From JABCYV01 sp963696025 (lineage in GTDB: Bacteria; Acidobacteriota; Terriglobia; Terriglobales; Acidobacteriaceae), in NCBI GenBank assembly GCA_963696025.1, contig CAVOII010000010.1, positions 310,001 to 374,000 of the forward strand: a stretch of DNA of 64,000 bases. Reading direction: 5' to 3'. A program made the translations under genes and the position numbers. This document shows, in pieces, positions 29,357 to 37,047 of the stretch; the stretch's first letter is position 1; the number at the start of each line of letters is the position of its first letter. The notes under the pieces are model-generated. The model worked only from the letters and a program-made list of their open reading frames with translations, was not told where the DNA came from and did not search any database.

Positions 29357-30232
29357 ATGGAACATGCAGTTTTGGGAGCAGGAGCCATCGGAGGTCTGGT
29401 TGGCACCGCGGTAGCATCGCTTGGCGAAAGCGTCACTGTAATAGTTCGACCAGAGAGGCTCCCGGGATATCCCGCAAACTTGTCAGTGGAACGTCCGTCG
29501 GGCGTCATCACGGCACCGGCGAAAGCCGCAGTCACGCTGACAAATCCGGTTGACGTGCTGTGGATCGCAACCAAAACCTACCAGCTACAAACGGCGTTGC
29601 AGGCAGTGCAGTCATCGCCACGCTGCATAGTTCCGTTGCTGAACGGTGTGGACCACATCGAGATCCTACGCGCACGTTTTGACCGCGATCGCGTGCTGCC
29701 GGCAACGATCGCGGTTGAAGCCGAGAAGATTTCCCCGGGACGGTTCATGCTGCTCACCCCGTTCGTGAATCTCAACCTTGCCGCCAGTGGAGAGCCGCTT
29801 CTGGGAGCGCTCGTCGCACGATTGCGTGATCTTGGATTCACCTGCAGGTTCATCCAGAACGAACAGACTTTGCTGTGGAAAAAGCTCTGCTTCCTGGGAC
29901 CGTTCGCGCTGGCGACGTCAGCATCGGGTATGAACAAAGGCGAGATCTATGCGGACGCGGAGTGGAAACGAAAATTGATTTCCTGCATTGTTGAGGCCTG
30001 TGCCGTAGCCAACGCAAGCGGCGCGGAAGTTGACGCGGCCCAGATCCAGAAGATCCTCGACAGCTCGCCTTCCGGCATGCGCAGCTCCATGCAGAAAGAC
30101 CTCACCTCCGGACGGCGGCTCGAGTTGGATGCGATTGGCGGTCCGATTGTGCGCGGCTGGGAACGTTATGGCATCGACGTTTCCACTACGGTGGCTCTGA
30201 TTGCTGTCATTCGCGCGAAGACGACCGAATAG
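29357..30232 (+). CDS. 2-dehydropantoate 2-reductase family protein
   Basis: The 291-residue protein has the ApbA/PanE layout: an N-terminal Rossmann fold with GAGAIGGLVG, a central NGVDH motif, and a C-terminal helical domain with the conserved Lys (LLWKKLCF) and the SSMQKDLTSGRRLELDAI segment. Such enzymes reduce ketopantoate to pantoate with NADPH in pantothenate synthesis. Family members with other 2-oxo substrates exist and the Rossmann tail is atypical, so the substrate is not certain. GGAGAG lies before the ATG. It is the first core-like gene after the tRNA-Asn fragment. Confidence 0.8.
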   Translation: MEHAVLGAGAIGGLVGTAVASLGESVTVIVRPERLPGYPANLSVERPSGVITAPAKAAVTLTNPVDVLWIATKTYQLQTALQAVQSSPRCIVPLLNGVDHIEILRARFDRDRVLPATIAVEAEKISPGRFMLLTPFVNLNLAASGEPLLGALVARLRDLGFTCRFIQNEQTLLWKKLCFLGPFALATSASGMNKGEIYADAEWKRKLISCIVEACAVANASGAEVDAAQIQKILDSSPSGMRSSMQKDLTSGRRLELDAIGGPIVRGWERYGIDVSTTVALIAVIRAKTTE

Positions 30233-30296
30233 ATTTCGCGAGTCAAGGAACCGGGTCAAGAAACAATGCGAGCGCCTAATGGATGCCTGGGGCTCC

Positions 30297-31034
30297 TCAA
30301 GAAGCAATCAACTTCTGCCAAATTTCACTGAGCTCGCCTTTATCCTGGAGTTCGCTCCGCCGGTTAACTTGCAGCTTTGAGAATATGTTTGAGAGATGGA
30401 ACTTTACTGTGCTCTCCTGGATGTTCAAGATTGTCCCAATTTCCTTGTTTGAAAGCCGACGCTTCACCAATTCGATGATTTGACTCTCACGCTGGGTAAT
30501 TCCTCGGCCGATTGGAGACTCGTCGACAGTCTTCAGCGATGCGATGGAGTGACGCACATAGGTCTCCAATACGCTGGACGAGATCCAAAGTTTGCCTTGG
30601 GCCACGCAATGGGCGGCTTGCGCAAGCTGCTCGCTCACCTGAGGGTGGGCGACAAACCCATGAATTCCGAGTGAGAGTAATCGCACAATTTCCCCCGGGG
30701 ACTGCTCTTTGTCGAGGACCAGAAACCTTGCCTTTGGGTGTCGCTCCCTCAAAACGCGGAGACACTCGCTCAGGGGCAGGTCGATTCCTCCGCGATCGAT
30801 GATGAAGACAGGAGGTGTTTGCTCGGTAGGCTTGTGCACAATCAGATTTTCGAAGGTAACGGCATGGAGAGCCCGATTTCTCGCAAGTATTCCCAGCAGA
30901 TAACGGGCAGCCAGGCTGTTCTGGTCGACGACGTAAACGCGAAGGGGAGCGTTGCCTGTTGTCACGGTCCTGGCTTGACCGGCGGATTGGTTTTGTTCGG
31001 GAGAAAACTTCGATCGCACAACCCTAAGAGCCAT
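30297..31034 (-). CDS. LuxR/NarL-type response regulator with atypical receiver
   Basis: The 245-residue protein has a receiver-like domain (about 30-150) with the phospho-acceptor Asp in VFIIDRGG. The usual Lys is replaced (GFVAHPQ) and the conserved Thr position reads Asp (LVLDKEQ), so classical phospho-activation is doubtful. The C-terminal LuxR helix-turn-helix is complete: TQRESQIIELVKRRLSNKEI then STVKFHLSNIFSKL. It should bind DNA. AAAGGTG precedes the ATG. No cognate kinase is adjacent. Confidence 0.8.
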   Translation of the reverse strand: MALRVVRSKFSPEQNQSAGQARTVTTGNAPLRVYVVDQNSLAARYLLGILARNRALHAVTFENLIVHKPTEQTPPVFIIDRGGIDLPLSECLRVLRERHPKARFLVLDKEQSPGEIVRLLSLGIHGFVAHPQVSEQLAQAAHCVAQGKLWISSSVLETYVRHSIASLKTVDESPIGRGITQRESQIIELVKRRLSNKEIGTILNIQESTVKFHLSNIFSKLQVNRRSELQDKGELSEIWQKLIAS

Positions 31035-31355
31035 CTTGCACCTTTCGACGCGAACCGTGGTTGGCAGCTAAAGAAGCTTTACTGACTACCGGGCAAATAG
31101 GTTATTTTCTACAGGACTGAGCGGAGAGCGGCTCCTGCCTGGCTTCCTCGAGCAAGCCGCAGCTCGCAGAGTCAGACTACCGCACAGTCTCTGGACCTTC
31201 AGGGTTACCAAAGTTCACTCGGCGGTAGGAAATGGGACATGCTTCGCCGAGGACGAAGAGTATGCACGATACAGCCATTAGCTCTCTGGTTTAGCTGTCA
31301 GTTAGAACGGAAACGCGGGCTGATCTAGCAGGAGTTGCTCAACGCTGACATCGCC
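31035..31355. other. 321-base intergenic stretch
   Basis: The stretch lies between the divergent upstream region of the LuxR-type gene and the 3' end of htpX. No gene, RNA or clear hairpin was recognised; the promoter of the LuxR-type gene is presumably here. Confidence 0.5.
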
Positions 31356-32204
31356 CTACTGCATGAACTCCGCCGGCCGTCCGGTCAACCGTTCGATGCG
31401 CTTGGCGATAGGCGGATGGGTGGAAAACAAGCTGCCGAAATTCATTCCCAACAACGGTTGGACAATGAATAGATGCGCTGTCGAGGGCGTACCAACCATG
31501 GGCACGCGACGTGAGTAGGAATCAAGTTTCGCCAACGCGCTGGCCAAAGCGTAGGGATTGCCGGTAAAGTGCGCGCCGGTAGCGTCGGCCTGGTATTCAC
31601 GAGAGCGCGATACGGCGAGTTGGATGAGCATAGCGGCAAAGGGAGCTAGAATTAGCATCAGAATCGAGCCCAGGCCTCCGCCCCGGCGATCGTCCCGATC
31701 GCCCATTCCACCGAAAAAGAAGCCGAAGCGAGCTAAGTACGTGATCGCACCTGCGATCGTAGCGGCGATCGAGCTGATGAGAATGTCACGGTTATTCACG
31801 TGTCCGAGCTCGTGTGCCAGCACGCCTTCCAGTTCCTCATCGTTCAGGAGATTGAGAATCCCCTGCGTCACCGCAACCGAGGCGTGAGCGGGATTGCGTC
31901 CGGTCGCGAAGGCATTGGGAGAGTCAGTAGGAATCACATAAATCTTCGGCATCGGTAGCCCAATCTTCTGGGTCATTCGTTCCACGACGCTATAAACGCG
32001 TGGCAATTGTTCCCGAGTAACCGGTTGAGCGCGGTAAGTGGCGAGCGCAATCTTGTCGGAGAAAAAGTAAGCGATAAAATTAGTCACTGCGGCGATGCCC
32101 AAGGCCAGCAGCATTCCGTTGTCACCGCCAAAATATCGGCCGATCGTCATCAGCAGCAGTGTCATTGCCGTCAGCAAGAGGGCAGTCTTAAACATGTTTC
32201 CCAT
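31356..32204 (-). CDS. htpX: Membrane zinc metalloprotease HtpX
   Basis: The 282-residue protein is an M48-family membrane protease that degrades misfolded membrane proteins. Two N-terminal membrane helices lead to the conserved SPNAFATGRNPAHASVAVT segment. The zinc motif is HELGH (AHELGHVNNRD), and the third ligand Glu is in SREYQADATGA. Two further helices lie between them, and the C-terminal FSTHPPIAKRIERL is typical. GAGGAAT precedes the ATG. Length and motifs are complete. Confidence 0.93.
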   Translation of the reverse strand: MGNMFKTALLLTAMTLLLMTIGRYFGGDNGMLLALGIAAVTNFIAYFFSDKIALATYRAQPVTREQLPRVYSVVERMTQKIGLPMPKIYVIPTDSPNAFATGRNPAHASVAVTQGILNLLNDEELEGVLAHELGHVNNRDILISSIAATIAGAITYLARFGFFFGGMGDRDDRRGGGLGSILMLILAPFAAMLIQLAVSRSREYQADATGAHFTGNPYALASALAKLDSYSRRVPMVGTPSTAHLFIVQPLLGMNFGSLFSTHPPIAKRIERLTGRPAEFMQ

Positions 32205-32290
32205 ACAAACATTCCTCGTTCATCTACTCTGATTAGATGGTACGCCGGAGGGACGGATTCACCCTACGATTTGCCGACCGATTTGACCGC

Positions 32291-33643
32291 TTACTTTGGC
32301 GCAGTTCGGGCCAGGGCGCGCTCTAGAGTCTGATCCAGCGCTGCCTTAGCTTTCTCATATTCTGGCTGTGAGATGCGGCCCTGCTTATGGTCTACCTCGA
32401 GCTGAAAGAGCTCTTCTTTCAGGGCCTCGAGCAGTAGTCCAGAACGCCCAGCAGCCGAGGGCTTTGCGCTTGCTGAAGCAACGGGCGCGAGTGAATCGGC
32501 TGCAAGATCAGTGACGGAAGAAGTCTTGGAACGGCCGGCAATATAAACCGCGCCAGCCGCCAGCACGATGGCGAATCCGCCTAGAATGTACCAGCGATAC
32601 TTTTCCAGCGGATCCGGAGCATCAATGGGGGGACCCAGCCCTCCGCCTGGACGTGAGTCGCGAGCGCGAGCCTGCGGGGCGGCAACGGTGCCCGAACCAT
32701 CGCCGTTATTTGCCGTGTTTTCTTCCTGAAGCGCGCCAGTCCCAGAAATTGCGAACGCCAACGGCTGGCCAGGTTGGACCTTGGCCGCGACCTCCGCAAT
32801 CGCGCCGGGCGGGGTCGGGGGCTGTTTCTCTTCGTAAACGCCCGCGTGAGCTGAAGAAAATTGGATCGATTGGGGCAGGATTACAACGAAGTGCTCCAGC
32901 GGATAGAGTGGTTTAGGATCGATGTTGGCTTTCCCGTCGTAAGCAAGATGGTACGTGACTTGAAACTCCGTCGTGCCAGGACGCAAGGGAAAAACAAACG
33001 CATAACGTCCTTTTTCTGCTTCCGGAACCGGTGCGCTATTGAGGGCTTGCCCTCCTGACGTCTGGGCTTGGGCTGAATCGATCTGAGCGCCGTTCGGAAG
33101 ATAGAACTCGAAGTTCCGCTCATTCATCTGCGTCCGCGGCGGCTTGGAAGCGTTGTCCACGGCAAACAGCCGCATGATGGCGAGCTCCCCTTTTCCAGCC
33201 TGGACGTACATCAAGTCGGCGGTGACGCCGATGCCATCAACTTTTTTCGCTACGTCGTAGACTTGCAGCTCGACCGAAGGAGTTCCCGGAGGCGCCATGC
33301 GATGGTAGGTGACGCCTTGGTGAATCGCACGAATCAAGTGCGGCCCGTCGGCGTCGTCCAACCTGAAGCTGAAGTTTCCCTTGGCGTCGGTTTTGGTGCG
33401 GGCCGCTTCCTCCATGCCTTGGGCAAGCTTGATGAGAACAACGTCGTCGTCGGCGGCGGGTGTGTTGTTGGTGCCATTCTTGACCGTGCCGGTGAGGGTT
33501 TCGGCGGAGACAAAGGCGGCGAGAAGGAGAGGAAGGAGAGAAAGGAACGCGAGGAGAGCGCCAAACCGGGGCCCGAATTTGCCGAGTTTCCGCTCGGCCC
33601 GGACGGGCGAGGGCGCCCGTCCCCACACGAGCTGTGGCGACAT
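32291..33643 (-). CDS. Membrane-anchored carboxypeptidase-regulatory-like protein
   Basis: The 450-residue protein has an N-terminal signal or anchor (LLAFLSLLPLLLAAFVSA), a carboxypeptidase-regulatory-like beta domain (TLTGTVKNGTNNTPA ... DAKGNFSFRLD), further beta domains, a Pro/Gly-rich linker, a membrane helix (WYILGGFAIVLAAGAVYIAG), and a cytoplasmic helical tail (EALKEELFQLEVDHKQGRIS). The tail resembles that of the small protein encoded just upstream. It is the last gene of the cytochrome c maturation cluster, so it may help that system, but this is inferred only from position. The ATG at 33643 is preferred over a TTG two codons earlier. Confidence 0.7.
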   Translation of the reverse strand: MSPQLVWGRAPSPVRAERKLGKFGPRFGALLAFLSLLPLLLAAFVSAETLTGTVKNGTNNTPAADDDVVLIKLAQGMEEAARTKTDAKGNFSFRLDDADGPHLIRAIHQGVTYHRMAPPGTPSVELQVYDVAKKVDGIGVTADLMYVQAGKGELAIMRLFAVDNASKPPRTQMNERNFEFYLPNGAQIDSAQAQTSGGQALNSAPVPEAEKGRYAFVFPLRPGTTEFQVTYHLAYDGKANIDPKPLYPLEHFVVILPQSIQFSSAHAGVYEEKQPPTPPGAIAEVAAKVQPGQPLAFAISGTGALQEENTANNGDGSGTVAAPQARARDSRPGGGLGPPIDAPDPLEKYRWYILGGFAIVLAAGAVYIAGRSKTSSVTDLAADSLAPVASASAKPSAAGRSGLLLEALKEELFQLEVDHKQGRISQPEYEKAKAALDQTLERALARTAPK

Positions 33644-33645
33644 TC

Positions 33646-33951
33646 TCAAATTCTCGCTCCGCTACTACTGCGGAGCGGGGAAGCGCCGGATTCTTCCAGA
33701 TGTGCAATTTCGGCCAGTATGGCAGCGGCCTCTTCTTCCAAAGATGTTTTCATCGCCTGATAGTCCGAATCCGGGAACTTGCCGGCCTTATACTCGAAGT
33801 TCAAGTCACGCAGATTCTCGTACACCACTTCCTTGCGCTCGCGCAGATAGACCAGCCTGGTCTTCTCGGGGCCGAGATGCAGCTTGCCGGGCAGATAGAA
33901 GACATAGAACAATACGATGACGGTTACGAGGACGCAGACGAGGATAGTCAT
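33646..33951 (-). CDS. Small membrane protein in the cytochrome c maturation cluster
   Basis: The 101-residue protein has one N-terminal helix (TILVCVLVTVIVLFYVFYL) and a cytoplasmic coiled region (RKEVVYENLRDLNFEYKAGKFPDSDYQAMK) similar to the N-terminal part of CcmI-type proteins and to the tail of its downstream neighbour. Its start overlaps the end of the CcmH-like gene by four bases, indicating translational coupling. A role as a CcmI-like assembly partner is a fair inference. Confidence 0.7.
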   Translation of the reverse strand: MTILVCVLVTVIVLFYVFYLPGKLHLGPEKTRLVYLRERKEVVYENLRDLNFEYKAGKFPDSDYQAMKTSLEEEAAAILAEIAHLEESGASPLRSSSGARI

Positions 33952-34439
33952 GCCTCCGTATCCCTTCTAGCTTGTTCGCGGAACTGGTCAAGGTCTGGAC
34001 CGTTGCGGAGGGGTGCGACGCCAGCGGCAGGGATCGCCAGCGGACGGGATCGCCAGGCGCGGACAACCAGTACGACGGTCGTCAATCCAAGCCCCAAGGC
34101 CAGATATGGCATTACCCAGGCAACGCGATTGAAGCCAGTCGAAGTAGGGGCGATGAGCACAGTGGGCCCATACTTCTGGACGAAAGACTGCAGCACCAAG
34201 TCGTCACTGTCAGGGCGGTTCATCGCCGCGACCAATTCTCCACGCATGCCATCTGATAACGGGCAACCGACGTGGTTGCACTCCAGCAGCACTTGATTGC
34301 ATCCGCACACGCACATTAGTTTGTGGCCCAACTGGTTGAAGCGCGCGTCTTCATCGCCAGCCCCCATCAAAGTCGCGATCGCGAGCGAGAGCATCACGAT
34401 TTGGGTCGTGCGCTTCGACGGCAGTTTTCGTGAAATCAT
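33948..34439 (-). CDS. ccmH: CcmH/CycL/NrfF-type cytochrome c biogenesis protein
   Basis: The roughly 163-residue protein keeps the CcmH signature around a Cys pair, here in the form LMCVCGCNQVLLECNHVGCP, closer to the NrfF/Ccl2 style than to the proteobacterial LRCxxC. After export, these Cys reduce or hold apocytochrome c for haem attachment. A C-terminal helix (WVMPYLALGLGLTTVVLVV) anchors it. An N-terminal hydrophobic segment (IVMLSLAIATLMGAG) acts as signal. The start is uncertain: ATG at 34439 lacks a good site, and an upstream TTG at 34460 is possible. It sits directly after ccmF. Confidence 0.8.
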   Translation of the reverse strand: MISRKLPSKRTTQIVMLSLAIATLMGAGDEDARFNQLGHKLMCVCGCNQVLLECNHVGCPLSDGMRGELVAAMNRPDSDDLVLQSFVQKYGPTVLIAPTSTGFNRVAWVMPYLALGLGLTTVVLVVRAWRSRPLAIPAAGVAPLRNGPDLDQFREQARRDTEA

Positions 34440-34463
34440 CGGCGTTGTGGGCAACCTCAAAAG

Positions 34464-36500
34464 CTAACTTTCCGCCGCTACCGGCTCGGCTTCTATCCGC
34501 GCTGGAGCAGGCACACGCGCCGGGGCTGCATTTGGCACTAACGCCGTGATGGTGCCGAAGATCATGACCAGCGCTCCGATCCAGATCCACATCACCAACG
34601 GGTTGAGATGGGCTTTGATGATCGGTCGGCCCGTCTCCGTATTAATTCCCTCATAGACTAAGTAGAGATCTCTGACCAAGAAGAGATCTTCGCGGAACGA
34701 GGGATGAATCTGCGGGATGGTCTGCGTCTGCTGGCTTGCCTTGTAGAACCGCCGCTCGGGATACATGGTCGTGATCTGCTTGCCGCCCCTAAAAACGTTG
34801 ATGATGGCCCATTCATTGCCGTAATTCGGATTATCTTCCTGCGTATAAGACTGGCAGACCAGCGTGTAGGGGCCGATCGTCATGCGGTCGCCGTAGCCCA
34901 TCTCCTTCTCTGCCTCCCGGTTGAAGGGCGTGCCAAGAATGCCGATTACCACTACCGCCACGCCGAAGTGCACGATGTAGCCGCCATATCGGCGAGTGTT
35001 GCGGCGCCATAGCTGAACCATGGAGGCCAGCAGGTTCTGACCTGTGTGCCGGGAGATGACGCGGCCTCCGCGGACAAATTCGGAGACTACCGTGAGTGTG
35101 ACCAGAGTGGCCAGCATGGCTGCCATCAGCGCATACAAGTACGAGATGTCTTTCCATGGGCGAACGCCGAAGACGATCATCAAAATCCCGACAACAACCG
35201 CGCCAAGCGTGGGCCACAGGAAGTTGCGTTTCAGACTCTCCAGCGAGGTCCTACGCCAGGCAAGCAGAGGCCCTACGGCGGTGAGCAAGAGCAATAGCAG
35301 GACAACCGGGATGGTTACATGATTATAAAAAGGTGGTCCGACAGTGATCTTATGGCCTTGTACCCACTCCGAGAGGATAGGAAATAGCGTTCCCCACAAA
35401 ACCGTGAAGCAGAACAGAACAAACAGCAGGTTGTTAAACAGGAAACTGGATTCGCGCGACACCAGCGATTCCAGCCTGTGTTCACTTTGCAAATGAGAGC
35501 GGTTCTTTACGTAAAAGAAAATGCAGGTCAAAAGTATGATGGCGAGGAAGGCTACGAACCAGTCGCCGATCGAAGATTGCGCAAAGGCGTGTACCGAGCT
35601 GACCACGCCGCTTCGGGTCAGAAAGGTGCCGAAAATCGAAAGCATGAAAGTAATGAAGATGAGCCACATGTTCCAGACCTTCAGCATGCCTCGCTTTTCC
35701 TGCATCATTACAGAGTGCAGGAATGCGGTGCCGGTCAGCCACGGCATAAACGATGCGTTCTCCACCGGATCCCATCCCCAGTAACCTCCCCAGCCCAGCA
35801 CCGAGTAAGCCCAGTGGGCACCGAGAAACACGCCACAGGTCAGGAAGCCCCAGGTCACCATGGTCCAGCGGCGGGTGATGTGGATCCATTTCTCGCCCGG
35901 ATAGCGCATGGCCAGGGCTCCGAGCGCAAAAGCAAAGGGCACGGTGAATCCAACGTATCCCAAATACAGCATGGGAGGATGGATCACCATCTCGGGGTAC
36001 TGCAGCAGCGGATTGAGGCCATTGCCATCTGGAGGCAATGTCCCCTGCATGACGGCGAAGGGGTGAGCGGCAAAATTCAGCAGCAACAAGAAAAATACTT
36101 GAACCGCAGCGATAATGACCGAGGCATAAGCAAAGAGCCGGCTGTCCGTCTTATGCCGGAACCTCAGAACCAATCCGTAGGCGGATAAAAGTAGCGACCA
36201 GAACAGAAGCGAACCTTCCTGTCCGGACCATAGGACGGCAAACTTATAAGGAGCGGGCAGATCGCGATTGCTGTGATGAAAGATGTAGGCGATGGAGAAG
36301 TCGTCCTGGAAGGCGGAAATGACCAGAATCATCGCGGCGAGGAAGACTACGGCAAAGACCGCGATCCCGGCCCGGCGCGCAGTTTCTCCCAGGCGGTCCG
36401 ATCCCGGGCCTGGACGTACCAAGGCAAGCAGTCCAGCCAGGAACGAGTATGCGCTCAGGGCCAGTCCAAGCAGGAGCGCAAAACTGCCGATTTGCGACAT
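34464..36500 (-). CDS. ccmF: Cytochrome c-type biogenesis protein CcmF (haem lyase)
   Basis: The 678-residue protein has about 14 membrane helices and the tryptophan-rich WWD haem-binding motif (WGGYWGWDPVENASFMPWL). It also has the flanking conserved His in MVIHPPMLYLGY and AHWAYSVLGWG, and the typical LFPILSEW segment. It joins haem to apocytochrome c on the outer face of the inner membrane. It heads a tightly packed cluster with the CcmH-like and CcmI-like genes. CcmABCDE are not in the window. Length is normal for the family. Confidence 0.93.
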   Translation of the reverse strand: MSQIGSFALLLGLALSAYSFLAGLLALVRPGPGSDRLGETARRAGIAVFAVVFLAAMILVISAFQDDFSIAYIFHHSNRDLPAPYKFAVLWSGQEGSLLFWSLLLSAYGLVLRFRHKTDSRLFAYASVIIAAVQVFFLLLLNFAAHPFAVMQGTLPPDGNGLNPLLQYPEMVIHPPMLYLGYVGFTVPFAFALGALAMRYPGEKWIHITRRWTMVTWGFLTCGVFLGAHWAYSVLGWGGYWGWDPVENASFMPWLTGTAFLHSVMMQEKRGMLKVWNMWLIFITFMLSIFGTFLTRSGVVSSVHAFAQSSIGDWFVAFLAIILLTCIFFYVKNRSHLQSEHRLESLVSRESSFLFNNLLFVLFCFTVLWGTLFPILSEWVQGHKITVGPPFYNHVTIPVVLLLLLLTAVGPLLAWRRTSLESLKRNFLWPTLGAVVVGILMIVFGVRPWKDISYLYALMAAMLATLVTLTVVSEFVRGGRVISRHTGQNLLASMVQLWRRNTRRYGGYIVHFGVAVVVIGILGTPFNREAEKEMGYGDRMTIGPYTLVCQSYTQEDNPNYGNEWAIINVFRGGKQITTMYPERRFYKASQQTQTIPQIHPSFREDLFLVRDLYLVYEGINTETGRPIIKAHLNPLVMWIWIGALVMIFGTITALVPNAAPARVPAPARIEAEPVAAES

Positions 36501-36618
36501 GGGGATCCTAAAGTATTTTTTCAGAAACGCCAGCAGGAGGCAACATCAAAACTCAAGGCAAAGTTATTGATATGCGAAGCTTTGCCTCGTTATCGAAACG
36601 TTTCCCAGGATCCCGAAC

Positions 36619-36858
36619 TTAGGCGCTCTGATGGCTGTGACGGGCCAGAATTTCGCGCTCGGCTACGAACCAATCGTCATTTTCGTGGCCAGGGGTGTAT
36701 CCCCGTTGCGCATATAACTCATAGGCGCGGCGGCGGATTTCAGCCTCCAACTCTGGCTGAGACCCATTCTGTTTTACTTCGGAAGTGGTGATCGCGGGCG
36801 CGGTCTCTAGTTTCGTGTTGCGAGTGTCGCCATTGCGGGGGGCCTTTGCTCTAGGCAT
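36619..36858 (-). CDS. DUF2934 protein
   Basis: The 79-residue protein has a basic N-terminus (MPRAKAPRNG) and the DUF2934 motif at its end: IRRRAYELYAQRGYTPGHEN then DDWFVAEREIL. The motif is common in acidobacteria and proteobacteria; its function is unknown, though a small nucleic-acid or stress-associated role has been guessed. AAGGAG nine bases before the ATG identifies the start; a longer frame upstream is not supported. Confidence 0.8.
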   Translation of the reverse strand: MPRAKAPRNGDTRNTKLETAPAITTSEVKQNGSQPELEAEIRRRAYELYAQRGYTPGHENDDWFVAEREILARHSHQSA

Positions 36859-37047
36859 AATCAAATACTCCTTACCGATACCAAGGTTCAACAAGAACCG
36901 AATGGATGAATTAGCCACATATGTGTTGGCCGACGACGGTTAACGGGCCCTCAGAGATTGTGGCGGATGATGAGCTAATAGTAAACCAAATGGGCTGTGG
37001 ATTTGTTAAAGAATGAACAAAAAAAATACATGGTTAAAGCGCGCCAG

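Noticed and set aside
35478..36188. 236-residue plus-strand frame opposite ccmF
   Set aside because: It lies fully antisense to a strongly conserved gene and has no motif or start site.
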